Shown here in pieces: positions 1-8,693 of a DNA stretch of 64,000 nucleotides. Positions within the stretch are counted from its first letter, which is position 1; each line of letters begins with the position of its first letter. The stretch spans positions 62,001 through 126,000 of the forward strand of contig CAMNUE010000003.1 of assembly GCA_946560065.1 (NCBI GenBank). The letters run 5' to 3'. The notes below the pieces were generated by a model, which had not been told where the DNA came from, did not search any database, and saw nothing but the letters and a program-made list of their open reading frames with translations. The position numbers were made by a program, and so were the translations under genes. This stretch comes from an uncultured bacterium. Its GTDB lineage: Bacteria; Bacillota_I; Bacilli_A; RF39; UBA660.

Positions 1-801
1 TAGTAGAGCTCCACCGGAATTTCCACCATTTATTGCAGCATCAATTTGAATCATTTTTGATTTAGTATTATCGATTGCTACTTCTCTATTTACGGCACTT
101 ACAACACCAGTAGTAACTGATTGTCCATAACCTAAGGCGTTACCAATAGCAATGATTCCATTACCAACTTTTAATTTTTCGCTATCACCAATAGTTGCAA
201 TTTTAATTGCTTCAATAGTTTCTTTATCAATATCACTTAACTTAATGGCAATTACAGCAACATCACGTCTTTCAGAAGTTCCTTTTACAGTAGCATCTAC
301 TGATTTTTCATTTACAAATTGAACTGATAATTCCTCAGCACCTTCAATAACATGATTATTTGTTAAAATTAATAATTCATTATCGGTTTTACTAATTATT
401 ATTCCTGATCCGGCACCTTCTTGGTATTGTTCTTGATTATAATAACTAGGTCCGAATAAGCCTTGTTTTACTAAAGTTTTACTTGTAATTGAAACAATTG
501 AAGGCATTACTTCTTCTACTACTTCAGAAACATCAGTAATATAGATTCCTTCTTTTTGTTTATTATTTGTTGTTGTATAATTTAGTTCTGCTTTCTTAGC
601 AGGGTTTACTCCATCAAAACTAATTATTCCAACATTTCTTAATGCAATTACAAATGCTACACAAATAATTATGATAAATAGGCAAATAATTAGATAAATA
701 CCTATATTTTTACTATTATTTTTTTTCTTACTACTTTTTTTTATCTTGTCATCTTTGATAACTTCTGCTTCTTTTATTTTTTCTGTTTTATTTTTATCCA
801 T
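1..801 (-). CDS. htrA: HtrA/DegP-type membrane-anchored serine protease (3' end cut by window edge)
   Basis: This is a trypsin-like S1C protease that degrades or senses misfolded proteins outside the membrane. The minus-strand translation begins with a Lys-rich cytoplasmic tail and one membrane segment (about residues 30-52), followed by the protease fold. All three catalytic residues are in view: His in TNNHVIEG, Asp in RRDVAVIAI and Ser in GGNSGGALL. The C-terminal part, where a PDZ domain is expected, lies outside the window. The ATG at 801 is preceded by GAGGTGATAG, a strong ribosome binding site of the type used across this window. It was absent from the ORF track because it runs off the edge. 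The family call is confident; whether it is HtrA, HtrB or YyxA cannot be resolved. Confidence 0.93.
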   Translation of the reverse strand, partial: MDKNKTEKIKEAEVIKDDKIKKSSKKKNNSKNIGIYLIICLFIIIICVAFVIALRNVGIISFDGVNPAKKAELNYTTTNNKQKEGIYITDVSEVVEEVMPSIVSITSKTLVKQGLFGPSYYNQEQYQEGAGSGIIISKTDNELLILTNNHVIEGAEELSVQFVNEKSVDATVKGTSERRDVAVIAIKLSDIDKETIEAIKIATIGDSEKLKVGNGIIAIGNALGYGQSVTTGVVSAVNREVAIDNTKSKMIQIDAAINGGNSGGALL

Positions 802-868
802 TCTATCACCTCTTCATGTTTTCTTCTAAAATATATACTTATTTTGTGAAATTTATATGAAATTTGAA

Positions 869-1681
869 TTATTGTTCTGTGAACTTTTTATTTTCTAAAA
901 ACTTTTTTATCACTTTAAGTGTCTCTTCATAAACCATCTTATTAGATATTATAGCACCATTTATGTCTTTATCATACCTTTGATTATTACCAAATAAATC
1001 GGTAACTATTCCACCTGCTTCTTCAACAATTAGTTTCACTGCTGCTATATCACAGTATTTTTTATGTACTCCAGGAAATATTGCTAAATTAAATTCGCCA
1101 CTAGCAACACATAGGGCTGCTCTTACTATGCTACCGATTGAAACAAAATATGTTTTGTCTGAAAGTTCTTTTAAAACGTCTTCTAATTTATATGGAGTAT
1201 GTTGCATCATATCAAAATGTGAAACGCTTTCCATATTGGAAAACCCTATGTCACTTACATAAATTCTTTGATGGTTTAGGTAGGCGCCTTTTCCTTTTAT
1301 TGCTGTATATAGACTATCAGTAAATGGATCTAGAGCTACTCCAACAATTGGATTACCATCATTGACTAAGGCTAAAGAAAATGTCGCAGTTGGAATTTTT
1401 CTTGCATACATTGCTGTTCCATCTACTGGATCACAAATCCATTTGTAGTTACCATTTCCGTATTTTTCTTCTTCTCCATCAACAGAATGATTTGGATATT
1501 TCTCTTTTACTTTAGTAATCAATAAATGATTTATTTCAGTGTCTGCCCTAGTAACTATTGTTTCATCAGATTTATAGTGACTTTCTACATCTCCATAAAA
1601 ATAACTCAACATAATCTCTTTAGCTTCACTAGCTAATTCTATGGCAAAGTCTAGGTATTCTTGGTAATTTTCACTATCCAT
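869..1681 (-). CDS. Inositol monophosphatase family protein
   Basis: Mg-dependent sugar-phosphate or nucleotide phosphatase of the IMPase/FBPase/CysQ superfamily. The protein shows the metal site DGEEEKYGN, the signature CDPVDGTAMYA and the C-terminal motif YCDIAAVKLIVEEAGG. The track ORF of 300 aa starts too early: its first 30 residues are an out-of-frame reading of the Gly-rich end of the upstream gene. The start at 1681 (MDSENYQEY) gives 270 aa, the normal family length, and it overlaps the preceding stop by 8 bp, with GGGGTGG as the ribosome binding site. It is the last gene of an operon with the TPM and zinc-ribbon proteins. Substrate (inositol phosphate, 3',5'-bisphosphate nucleotide or other) cannot be told from sequence. 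Confidence 0.88.
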   Translation of the reverse strand: MDSENYQEYLDFAIELASEAKEIMLSYFYGDVESHYKSDETIVTRADTEINHLLITKVKEKYPNHSVDGEEEKYGNGNYKWICDPVDGTAMYARKIPTATFSLALVNDGNPIVGVALDPFTDSLYTAIKGKGAYLNHQRIYVSDIGFSNMESVSHFDMMQHTPYKLEDVLKELSDKTYFVSIGSIVRAALCVASGEFNLAIFPGVHKKYCDIAAVKLIVEEAGGIVTDLFGNNQRYDKDINGAIISNKMVYEETLKVIKKFLENKKFTEQ

Positions 1682-2618
1682 GTCGACCACCCCCACTACT
1701 ATGTCCACCACCTGATGAACCAATGCTTGATGAGAAACCTCCGCCTCCGCCGAAGCTTCCTCCACCTCCACTATCTGATGAGATGGTATGGCTTGATGTA
1801 TGAGATGTGATAAATTTGTCTTTTCTTTCGCTCAATTTTACAGAGCCTTTATTTAAGTATTCTGTTGCTTCACTAGCCTTCATAACCATTTTATTCTTTT
1901 CTATTAAAATTATTATAATAATCGTCGTAATAATAGCTGCTATTAGAAAAACCATAATCCAAGGCACTTGATATGGCTGATAAAGAAAGCCTTTTTCATT
2001 AACTTTATAATTTTGCATGGTTGATGGTATACCAGAATTATAATCATCAATCATCATGTCAATGTATCTAGAAAGTCCTTTAAGATAATTTCCAGACTTT
2101 ATATCATTATAAATACTATCAAGAATTTCTTCTAATCTGGTAAAATCAAAATATAATTGAGCATTACCAAAAGTATATATATTAAAATATGGGTCTAATT
2201 TATTATTATTTCTTAAGAATAAAACCCCACTATTTTTTTCAAACTCCATTCCAAAATCATTGTAATCGTAAAAGTCAGCGGCATATTCTTCATTTTCAGA
2301 ATCATTTGAATAATAAAATGATGGAACGACAATAACCATATCCATACTTGTTATGGAGATAAATTCATCAATTTTTTCTTTAAGAATATTTTCTTCTTCA
2401 TCAGTTAAGATATTGTCATAATCATATATTTTTTCTGATGCATCTACTGCAGGAGTTTTTAAAACGTTACTTTTATTTTTACTAGTTATTTCCCATTTCT
2501 TTCTAACTCCATAGTTATCTAATTCATTTCTATCGTATGTTTTAGTACTCGCATTACATGTAATAGTTCCTATTGTGAAGAGGAAGATGACTAATAAAAT
2601 TTTAAATATCTTTTTCAT
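1674..2618 (-). CDS. TPM-domain membrane protein with Gly-rich C-terminus (YgcG-like)
   Basis: Secreted or membrane protein with a signal sequence (MKKIFKILLVIFLFTIGTIT), a TPM domain (starting near VYDYDNILTDEEENIL-type sequence), a membrane helix around residues 220-245 and a Gly/Ser-rich tail ending GGGHSSGGGRHG. TPM-domain proteins are linked to envelope maintenance and photosystem repair in other organisms; the function here is unknown. The track start at 2630 is rejected: GGAGG sits 5 bases before the ATG at 2618, and this leaves 1 bp after the upstream stop. It is translationally coupled to the zinc-ribbon gene, a pairing that suggests a joint membrane role. The repetitive GGGG coding stretch is locally GC-rich compared with the surroundings. 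Confidence 0.82.
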   Translation of the reverse strand: MKKIFKILLVIFLFTIGTITCNASTKTYDRNELDNYGVRKKWEITSKNKSNVLKTPAVDASEKIYDYDNILTDEEENILKEKIDEFISITSMDMVIVVPSFYYSNDSENEEYAADFYDYNDFGMEFEKNSGVLFLRNNNKLDPYFNIYTFGNAQLYFDFTRLEEILDSIYNDIKSGNYLKGLSRYIDMMIDDYNSGIPSTMQNYKVNEKGFLYQPYQVPWIMVFLIAAIITTIIIIILIEKNKMVMKASEATEYLNKGSVKLSERKDKFITSHTSSHTISSDSGGGGSFGGGGGFSSSIGSSGGGHSSGGGRHG

Positions 2619-2619
2619 T

Positions 2620-3684
2620 TTAACCTCCATTTATATATATTAGATAGTTGACTAAGATTGTAATTATTAGTGCAATTATAAATATAACAATTGTGAAGAC
2701 TATTGTTTTTGTTTTATCTAAAGGAATATTTCCGATGAATTCACCTGTTTGTCCATTCATGGCGAATGTATACATTTTATCTTTATATTTTACATTTACC
2801 ATCCAGACTGGTAATAAAGCATATTCTTTTCTTGTTTCAGTTGCTTTTAGTGAATTAGTCTTTAGAGTTGTTGAAGTGTAGCCACTTATTTCACTTAATA
2901 ATAACTGTTTGGCAGAATTAAGTGCTCTTTCTGAAACTTCTTTGAATATAGTTGCTCCTTCAGTATCGTACTTTTCTGCATAAAATCCTGATAAGTACTC
3001 ATGATTATATGGTACCATCTCTTTATAATCAAATGGCTCTAAAGTGTTCATAATGGCATTATCAAATCTTGTAGATCCATCAATTGGCACACTAGCAAAG
3101 TCCATTGAACCACCTCTTATAACTTCATATTCAGAGGTTCTAGTATAACGAGTATTTCCTGTAGTCCAGGTATCAACTTTTTTTCCTAAAACATTTAGAT
3201 TACCTTGAACATTTATATCATATAGCCAGAATGGAATATAGATTCCTCTTATTTTCTCAATATTATTTGTATTATTGAAATCTTTAGGCATTAATGGTCT
3301 ACCGTGAGATAATTTTTTGAAAGCTTCGATTGCTTGATTTTTTTCTGTTTTAAATGGAATAATTCGACTAGGACGGAAGCTTCCAGACAATTTGCTTTTT
3401 AAAATAGCTGTGTTGCCACAGTAGACACAGAATGTTGCGGAAGTTTCTTCATCAGCTATAATTTCTGCTCCACAACTTTCACAGTGATAAGATATGTATT
3501 TATCAAATTCATCATGAGGAATTTCTTCTACTTTAGTTTTAGAAGGAGATTCTGCCTTTTTAATCTCTTCTAGTGTAAAAGTACTACCACAATACTCGCA
3601 TTTCCATTTACCTAATTTAGGATTAAAAGAAATTGAGGCATTACAAGCAGGACACTTTGTTTCTAACGCTTCCTCTTTACTCAT
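2620..3684 (-). CDS. Double zinc-ribbon protein with C-terminal membrane anchor
   Basis: The N-terminus carries two zinc ribbons: CPAC...CEYC (residues about 11-34) and CESC...CVYC (about 68-95). A long mixed alpha/beta region follows, and one membrane helix at the extreme C-terminus (TIVFTIVIFIIALIITILV), so it looks tail-anchored with the bulk in the cytoplasm. Such proteins are sometimes mis-annotated as PriA-like helicases because of the zinc fingers; no helicase motif is present. It is the first gene of an operon with the TPM protein and the IMPase. Start ATG follows GAAGGTGAATATT. The biochemical function is unknown; a role in recruiting or regulating the TPM membrane protein is an inference from coupling only. 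Confidence 0.75.
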   Translation of the reverse strand: MSKEEALETKCPACNASISFNPKLGKWKCEYCGSTFTLEEIKKAESPSKTKVEEIPHDEFDKYISYHCESCGAEIIADEETSATFCVYCGNTAILKSKLSGSFRPSRIIPFKTEKNQAIEAFKKLSHGRPLMPKDFNNTNNIEKIRGIYIPFWLYDINVQGNLNVLGKKVDTWTTGNTRYTRTSEYEVIRGGSMDFASVPIDGSTRFDNAIMNTLEPFDYKEMVPYNHEYLSGFYAEKYDTEGATIFKEVSERALNSAKQLLLSEISGYTSTTLKTNSLKATETRKEYALLPVWMVNVKYKDKMYTFAMNGQTGEFIGNIPLDKTKTIVFTIVIFIIALIITILVNYLIYINGG

Positions 3685-3768
3685 ATAATATTCACCTTCT
3701 ACTCTGTTACTAATTATAACATACTTAGTTAAGTTATTTGTAATTTTATGAAGAAAAATTCAAATGAA

Positions 3769-3800
3769 AAGAGAAAAATGAATTATATCAAATTTCTCTT
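3769..3800 (-). terminator. Possible terminator after the VWA surface-protein gene
   Basis: On the minus strand AAGAGAAA...TTTCTCTT forms an 8-bp stem with an inner TGA/TCA pair, followed by the T-rich TTCATTTG. It lies in the 249-bp gap between the VWA gene and the zinc-ribbon operon. The T-run is poor, so this is tentative, and coordinates may be off by a base or two. The rest of the gap shows only an isolated TATAAT-like -10 near 3713-3718 (minus strand) for the downstream operon. Confidence 0.35.
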
Positions 3801-3933
3801 ACCCTTATCTCGACTAACCATAGTTAGGTGTTATTGTTGCTTTATATGACATTTTTTAAGTATTTATTAATGTTGTATGAAATTACGACTTAGGATATGT
3901 CTGTTTTTTCAATCTTCATCCAACTAATATCAT

Positions 3934-6900
3934 CTAATGGTCTATTTCTATAACATATGGTGCTTCAATACTACCATCTCCTGAATTGTATGTAACCCCA
4001 TTTTTCAATGATATAGATGGTCGTACTCCCATTAAGCCTCCGATATAATCTCTACCATAGTAACTATCATCACCATCTTGAGCCAAGTAATTTCCATATG
4101 CATTACCATAACGATAATAATAAGGTGAATTAAGCCAACTAACACTTTTTGACATTATTGGTGATTCTTTCGTTGAATATTGAAATGCCATTTTTCTTTC
4201 TTGTTCGGTAATTAATCCAACAGGGTATGTCAATGCTCCATTACCGTTCATTTTATCAACTGTAAATCTATCAATTTCATTCAGACAGGTTAAATTTTCT
4301 TTGTTGTCTGTGTATGCAGAGAATTTTATTTCAGATTTATATCCTCCTCCATCTTTATTCAGTCCATTTTCATTCATATTACTTATACTTCTTTCATTAC
4401 ACCAAACTGTATCCTCAAGATATTTTGTGTATTGTCTCATATATTTTGAATACCATAAATCTATTACGCTTTTAATTGCAGAGTTGTATTTATTCACATC
4501 ATTGGCATATAACATTTCATTGATGATAGTTTCGATATCTTTACCAGAATTCAGTTCGAAATAGTATGGAGATATATTGCTTATGGGAACGTTATTCATA
4601 TTCACTCCTTGTATATTGTATATGTAGGATAGTGTTTTACATTTACCTTCAGAATTCCAGCAAGTATAGTGTGTATTTTCTAATTTTGCATCTGAATTTT
4701 CCGCTCCCCATTCTAAAAAGTTTTGAACTTTTCCATTTAAGGTATACTCTCCTGTTGAGTTGTCGTAAATAAATGAGCTTCCATATTTATAGTTATTAGA
4801 AATATCTAAGCGGACAAAAAGATTGGGAGCGGTCAATGTAACGTAATATACCTTATCACAAGTAAGATTTGAACAATAATATTTGTTCTCATAATTTTTG
4901 TGTTCATTAAACCATTCTATTTTTTTTACTTTTTTAGTTGTTTTTGGATCTAACACTTGTTTTCCATTCCCATCATCAACTAAAGAATCTGCAAAATAAT
5001 AAGATTCCTCAGTAGAATGTATATTTTCCCCGTCTCTAAAAGCTACTGTATACATAGTGCGACTTCTTTCATTTATACCTTCTATGTACTTTACGTAATT
5101 TTTGCTGAATACTTCATCTGAACTAGAAAAGGTATATTTTCCAGCTATATTTAAATAATCTGATGAAGATGTTATTTTAAATGGATTTACTAATGTATAT
5201 TCCATAGTAGATGGATTCCACTCAATATCATCAGCATAATAATAACTATTTGATATTGATTCGTCATTAAGAGTCAGTTCAGTGTTATACATTTGCTTTG
5301 TTTTAGATATATATCTTGCATTGTACATATATCCTACATCGGCTATTGATGTGTCATTGTTATTAAATTTACTTTTTCCAATTTCAGAATATTTTGTGTT
5401 TAAAGATATTGGTATGACTTCTGCAGATGTGTTGGATTTATATGATTCCACATAGTACAATGTACTACAAGTTCCTGTTGTATTTGCACAGGTATATCTT
5501 CCTATTAAATTCTGGTAAGTTGTGGAATTCCAAATTACTTGTTCTAAATCTCCAGACAAAGTAAATGTTTTAGATACTTCATCGTATGTATAATCCGTTC
5601 CATAGTTATAGTTAGCTGAAAGTGTTTGAGTTGTTCTTGAATCATACCCAACATGAGTTTCTCTATTTGTTCCACATTTGCCTTCAGAATCTGGTTCTCC
5701 ATTATAAATCATTTTTACTCCACCTGTATCTGTTGTTCTATACATACTCCAACAAAATCCACCAAAGATAACATTATTATTTTGAGTTTTTCCCTTGTAA
5801 TAGTAAATATCTTGATTTTCTTTGAACGTACTTGTATCTCCAGTATATTTTTGGGCACCTTTATTATTTTCATAATCTTGTTTAATTTGTTTGTATAAAG
5901 TAATTTTTTCCTTGATAGTACCTTCCATTGATTTACTAATACCTAATTTACTCCAATTTGCTTTTAAAGTAACATCTTCCTCTGGCATTATGAAGTAATC
6001 ATCATTAACTTTTTTAGCATTCTTGTTAATTATCTTCCATCCTTTGAATTGATAACCTTCGCATTTTGGAACACTATTGCTTATTTCAACTGTATCGAAT
6101 ACTGTGTGTTGTTTTTCTGAAGGGACACTTTCTACTTTGCAACCAGATGGCTTATTCCCGTCATATACTACTTTATAATTATTAGAAAGTATTGGTGTTT
6201 TGGAACTAGTAACGTTTTCTTCATCTTCGTTTAGTGTACTTTTAACATCTTCCTTTTCGTTTGTTGAATAGATTCCACCTTTTCCTAATAATTCTTCCTT
6301 TAATTTGGCTTTGATTGTCACTTTTGCTTTTAGACCAGATTTTAAATCGTCCATTTTCCAAGTAAATTTTTGATTATCCTTATCGAAAGATATGTTCCCT
6401 TGACTTACTTTTATGTCATTTTCACTCTCTACATAAAAATAGTTTGTATCGATGTAATCTGTTATCTCAAAATTTTCATAAGTAACTGGAGTAATAGATG
6501 CTTCAAATAAAACATTGTTTAAAGTCTCCATATCCGCTATATATTGATTATCACTAACTTTTTTTATTGGATTCAAAATTGTACTTCCCATTTCATATTG
6601 AACTCCATTAATTGTGATAAATGGATATTGACTCTTCAAATAACTGTATTGTCCTTCTTCATTTGGAATTTCTTCATTAGGATAACCATCTGTTAAAAAT
6701 AAAACTATACATTCTTTATCTTTTTCTTTTACATAATCCTTTAAAACTGTATCGACATTTACTAATGCTTGGTAATAGTTCGTACAGCCTGTAGTAGTCA
6801 AAGAATTTATTTTATTTATTAATTCTTCTTTATTATTAGTTAGTGGAGAAACAATCTGAGAATTAGTCTCAAAAGTAATAAGTCCCGCTTTATTCTTATC

Positions 6901-7293
6901 ATTTGCAAGTAAACTCTCAATTAGCTGAATACTATCTGCTTTTACCTTATCCAACTTTTCCCCATCCATCGAACCAGATACATCTAGTACAAATAAAATA
7001 TCAGTGTACTTAGTATTACTCTTCATGATAGAATCAACATCAAAAGTAATTTCTGCAGTCCCCTTTTCTTTCCACTTTGCACTCTTCTTTATCTTCCAAG
7101 CACCTGGTTCCTTTTTTTCATAATCTAATTTCTCAGAAAAGATTTCCACACTCTTCACTGGGTGTAGTTGGGCAAATATTCTTGGTGCTGTAACAATTCC
7201 TAAGACAAAAATTAATGCTAGATAAAAATATGGAATTTTATTTTTACTTAGAACTGTTTTTAATTTTGGAATATTCACCTTTATTTTATTCAT
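3934..7293 (-). CDS. Large surface protein: signal anchor, VWA domain, InlB-like module, C-terminal repeats
   Basis: Predicted cell-surface protein of 1119 aa. Residues about 20-40 form an uncleaved signal anchor. A von Willebrand factor A domain follows, with the MIDAS motif D104-V-S-G-S108, which binds divalent metal and typically a protein ligand. Near residues 370-450 is an InlB B-repeat/Flg_new-like module (YKVVYDGNKPSG...FKGWKI...ANW). The C-terminal ~650 residues contain at least four degenerate units with a Tyr/Cys pattern (Y.C....C..LYYV), then a tail like a DUF6273/fibrobacter-type domain ending GVRPSISLKNGV. No LPxTG is present. Its first ~450 residues are paralogous to the broken gene at 23-25.4 kb. 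An adhesive or sensory role is inferred from architecture. Start ATG has AGGAG upstream and a strong promoter at 7330-7358. Confidence 0.8.
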   Translation of the reverse strand: MNKIKVNIPKLKTVLSKNKIPYFYLALIFVLGIVTAPRIFAQLHPVKSVEIFSEKLDYEKKEPGAWKIKKSAKWKEKGTAEITFDVDSIMKSNTKYTDILFVLDVSGSMDGEKLDKVKADSIQLIESLLANDKNKAGLITFETNSQIVSPLTNNKEELINKINSLTTTGCTNYYQALVNVDTVLKDYVKEKDKECIVLFLTDGYPNEEIPNEEGQYSYLKSQYPFITINGVQYEMGSTILNPIKKVSDNQYIADMETLNNVLFEASITPVTYENFEITDYIDTNYFYVESENDIKVSQGNISFDKDNQKFTWKMDDLKSGLKAKVTIKAKLKEELLGKGGIYSTNEKEDVKSTLNEDEENVTSSKTPILSNNYKVVYDGNKPSGCKVESVPSEKQHTVFDTVEISNSVPKCEGYQFKGWKIINKNAKKVNDDYFIMPEEDVTLKANWSKLGISKSMEGTIKEKITLYKQIKQDYENNKGAQKYTGDTSTFKENQDIYYYKGKTQNNNVIFGGFCWSMYRTTDTGGVKMIYNGEPDSEGKCGTNRETHVGYDSRTTQTLSANYNYGTDYTYDEVSKTFTLSGDLEQVIWNSTTYQNLIGRYTCANTTGTCSTLYYVESYKSNTSAEVIPISLNTKYSEIGKSKFNNNDTSIADVGYMYNARYISKTKQMYNTELTLNDESISNSYYYADDIEWNPSTMEYTLVNPFKITSSSDYLNIAGKYTFSSSDEVFSKNYVKYIEGINERSRTMYTVAFRDGENIHSTEESYYFADSLVDDGNGKQVLDPKTTKKVKKIEWFNEHKNYENKYYCSNLTCDKVYYVTLTAPNLFVRLDISNNYKYGSSFIYDNSTGEYTLNGKVQNFLEWGAENSDAKLENTHYTCWNSEGKCKTLSYIYNIQGVNMNNVPISNISPYYFELNSGKDIETIINEMLYANDVNKYNSAIKSVIDLWYSKYMRQYTKYLEDTVWCNERSISNMNENGLNKDGGGYKSEIKFSAYTDNKENLTCLNEIDRFTVDKMNGNGALTYPVGLITEQERKMAFQYSTKESPIMSKSVSWLNSPYYYRYGNAYGNYLAQDGDDSYYGRDYIGGLMGVRPSISLKNGVTYNSGDGSIEAPYVIEIDH

Positions 7294-7329
7294 ATGAGAA
7301 CTCTCCTAAACCCATTATTCTATAGAAAA

Positions 7330-7358
7330 ATGATACCCCCTCCCCACGTTTTTGTCAA
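7330..7358 (-). promoter_or_regulatory. Promoter of the VWA surface gene with G-rich spacer
   Basis: On the minus strand: TTGACA (7353-7358), exactly 17 bp, then TATCAT (7330-7335), about 40 bp before the start codon. The spacer contains GTGGGGAGGGGG, the most G-rich tract seen in this AT-rich window. Consecutive G runs of 4 and 5 inside a promoter spacer are prone to slippage that changes spacer length. Confidence 0.75.
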
Positions 7359-7409
7359 GTTAATATACTCACGTCTAACTGTGTATTTACTGGTTTTAAG
7401 TATAGTTTA

Positions 7410-7418
7410 TGTTATAAT
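7410..7418 (+). promoter_or_regulatory. Extended -10 promoter of the M16 peptidase pair
   Basis: TGTTATAAT, a perfect extended -10, lies 19 bp before the GTG start of the first M16 gene. No convincing -35 is visible 16-18 bp upstream, which is typical of extended -10 promoters. Confidence 0.7.
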
Positions 7419-7436
7419 CTTATTTGAGGTGATTTT

Positions 7437-8693
7437 GTGGAGAAAATGAAGATGAACCCTACTCCTATAATTCTAAATAATACTGATTTTCAAACTATTA
7501 TAGTCACAGTAATGTTTCCTTTTGAAGAAACTGTTGCTGATTTAGCTAAAATTCAGTTATTACCAAATATGCTTAATAAAATGAATAATAAATATCCTAG
7601 TGAAGAAACTTGGCAACTGGCTAAAAAGAAAGCCTATATCCTTAGAACAAATTGTTCAAAAAGTGTAATTGGTACGACAGGATGCTTTTCTTTTGATTTA
7701 GTTATTCCTGATGTAAAGTCTTTAGAAAAAGATGTTTTAGATAAACAATTTAGTTTATTCAGTGAATTAATTTATAATCCAAAAGTTTCGAATAATCAGT
7801 TTGGGGAAGAAGAACTGACAAGAGAAATTGATAACGTTAGATTAGGAATGGATAATGCTTTAAAAAATATTCGACCATATCATAGTATTAGACTTAGAGA
7901 GTTGGTTGATGATGAAGGAATTTTATCTAGAGGTTTAATTCATCATCAAGAATTACTTGATGAGATTACTCCTGTTAATCTTTATGAATATTATTTAAAA
8001 GTAATAAAAAATGCTCAACCTGTGATTTATATTATGGGAGATGTTGATTCAAAGAGAATTACTTCTTTATGTGAAAAATATTTGTATCAAAAGAAATTCG
8101 AATTAAAAACATATAATGCTAATTTCGATAATTTCTTAAAACCTAGAAAAGATATTTTAAATATTGAAGAGGATTCTACTTTTAAAGATTCTGTTTTTTC
8201 ATTAGTTTATAAAGTTAAAGACATGTGTCATGATGATGTAATTTTACTTAATGCTTTAAGAGATATATTAGCTTCTATGTCTTCAAGATTACTTGCAGAG
8301 AAGTTAAGAGATGAAAATGACTTGATTTATTCTTCAAAAGTTATGATTTATCCCCATTTTGGGCTTTTTGAAATAACTGTTTACATTAATAAAAACAATA
8401 TTGATTTAGTTAAAGAGAAGCTATTTGAACTTATTGATGAATTTAAAAATAAAGATTTAATTACTAAGTCACTTAATAATATAAAAGAAAGAAAAAGAGT
8501 TGATTTAATGAGACAACTTGATGATAAATTCTTTTTGTTTGATGACTTTGTGTTCAATGACTTAGGTGTTGATATTACTTTTCAAGAGTATTATGAGAAA
8601 TATATTATGTTAACTGCAAAAGATATCAGTAATTTTGTTGATAGATTAGTATTAGATACTACTTATTTTTTAAAGGAGGGAAATGATGAATAA
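7437..8693 (+). CDS. ymfF: M16 peptidase-like protein, non-catalytic partner (YmfF-like)
   Basis: A 418-aa protein with the two-domain insulinase/pitrilysin (M16) layout but without the zinc-binding HxxEH motif; the equivalent N-terminal region reads LAKIQLLPNMLNKM. Catalytically dead M16 subunits pair with an active one, and the next gene provides that. Start is GTG at 7437, 5 bases after GAGGTG. Its 3' end overlaps the next gene, so the two are translationally coupled. The ymfF-ymfH pair is widespread in Bacilli and in some species takes part in peptide processing; the substrate here is unknown. Alternative starts at ATG 7446 and 7452 lie in frame but lack as good a ribosome binding site. 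Confidence 0.82.
   Translation: MEKMKMNPTPIILNNTDFQTIIVTVMFPFEETVADLAKIQLLPNMLNKMNNKYPSEETWQLAKKKAYILRTNCSKSVIGTTGCFSFDLVIPDVKSLEKDVLDKQFSLFSELIYNPKVSNNQFGEEELTREIDNVRLGMDNALKNIRPYHSIRLRELVDDEGILSRGLIHHQELLDEITPVNLYEYYLKVIKNAQPVIYIMGDVDSKRITSLCEKYLYQKKFELKTYNANFDNFLKPRKDILNIEEDSTFKDSVFSLVYKVKDMCHDDVILLNALRDILASMSSRLLAEKLRDENDLIYSSKVMIYPHFGLFEITVYINKNNIDLVKEKLFELIDEFKNKDLITKSLNNIKERKRVDLMRQLDDKFFLFDDFVFNDLGVDITFQEYYEKYIMLTAKDISNFVDRLVLDTTYFLKEGNDE

Noticed and set aside
1682-1771. N-terminal extension of the IMPase ORF to 300 aa
   Set aside because: The first 30 residues are an out-of-frame reading of the Gly-rich end of the TPM gene; ATG 1681 has the ribosome binding site and gives normal length.
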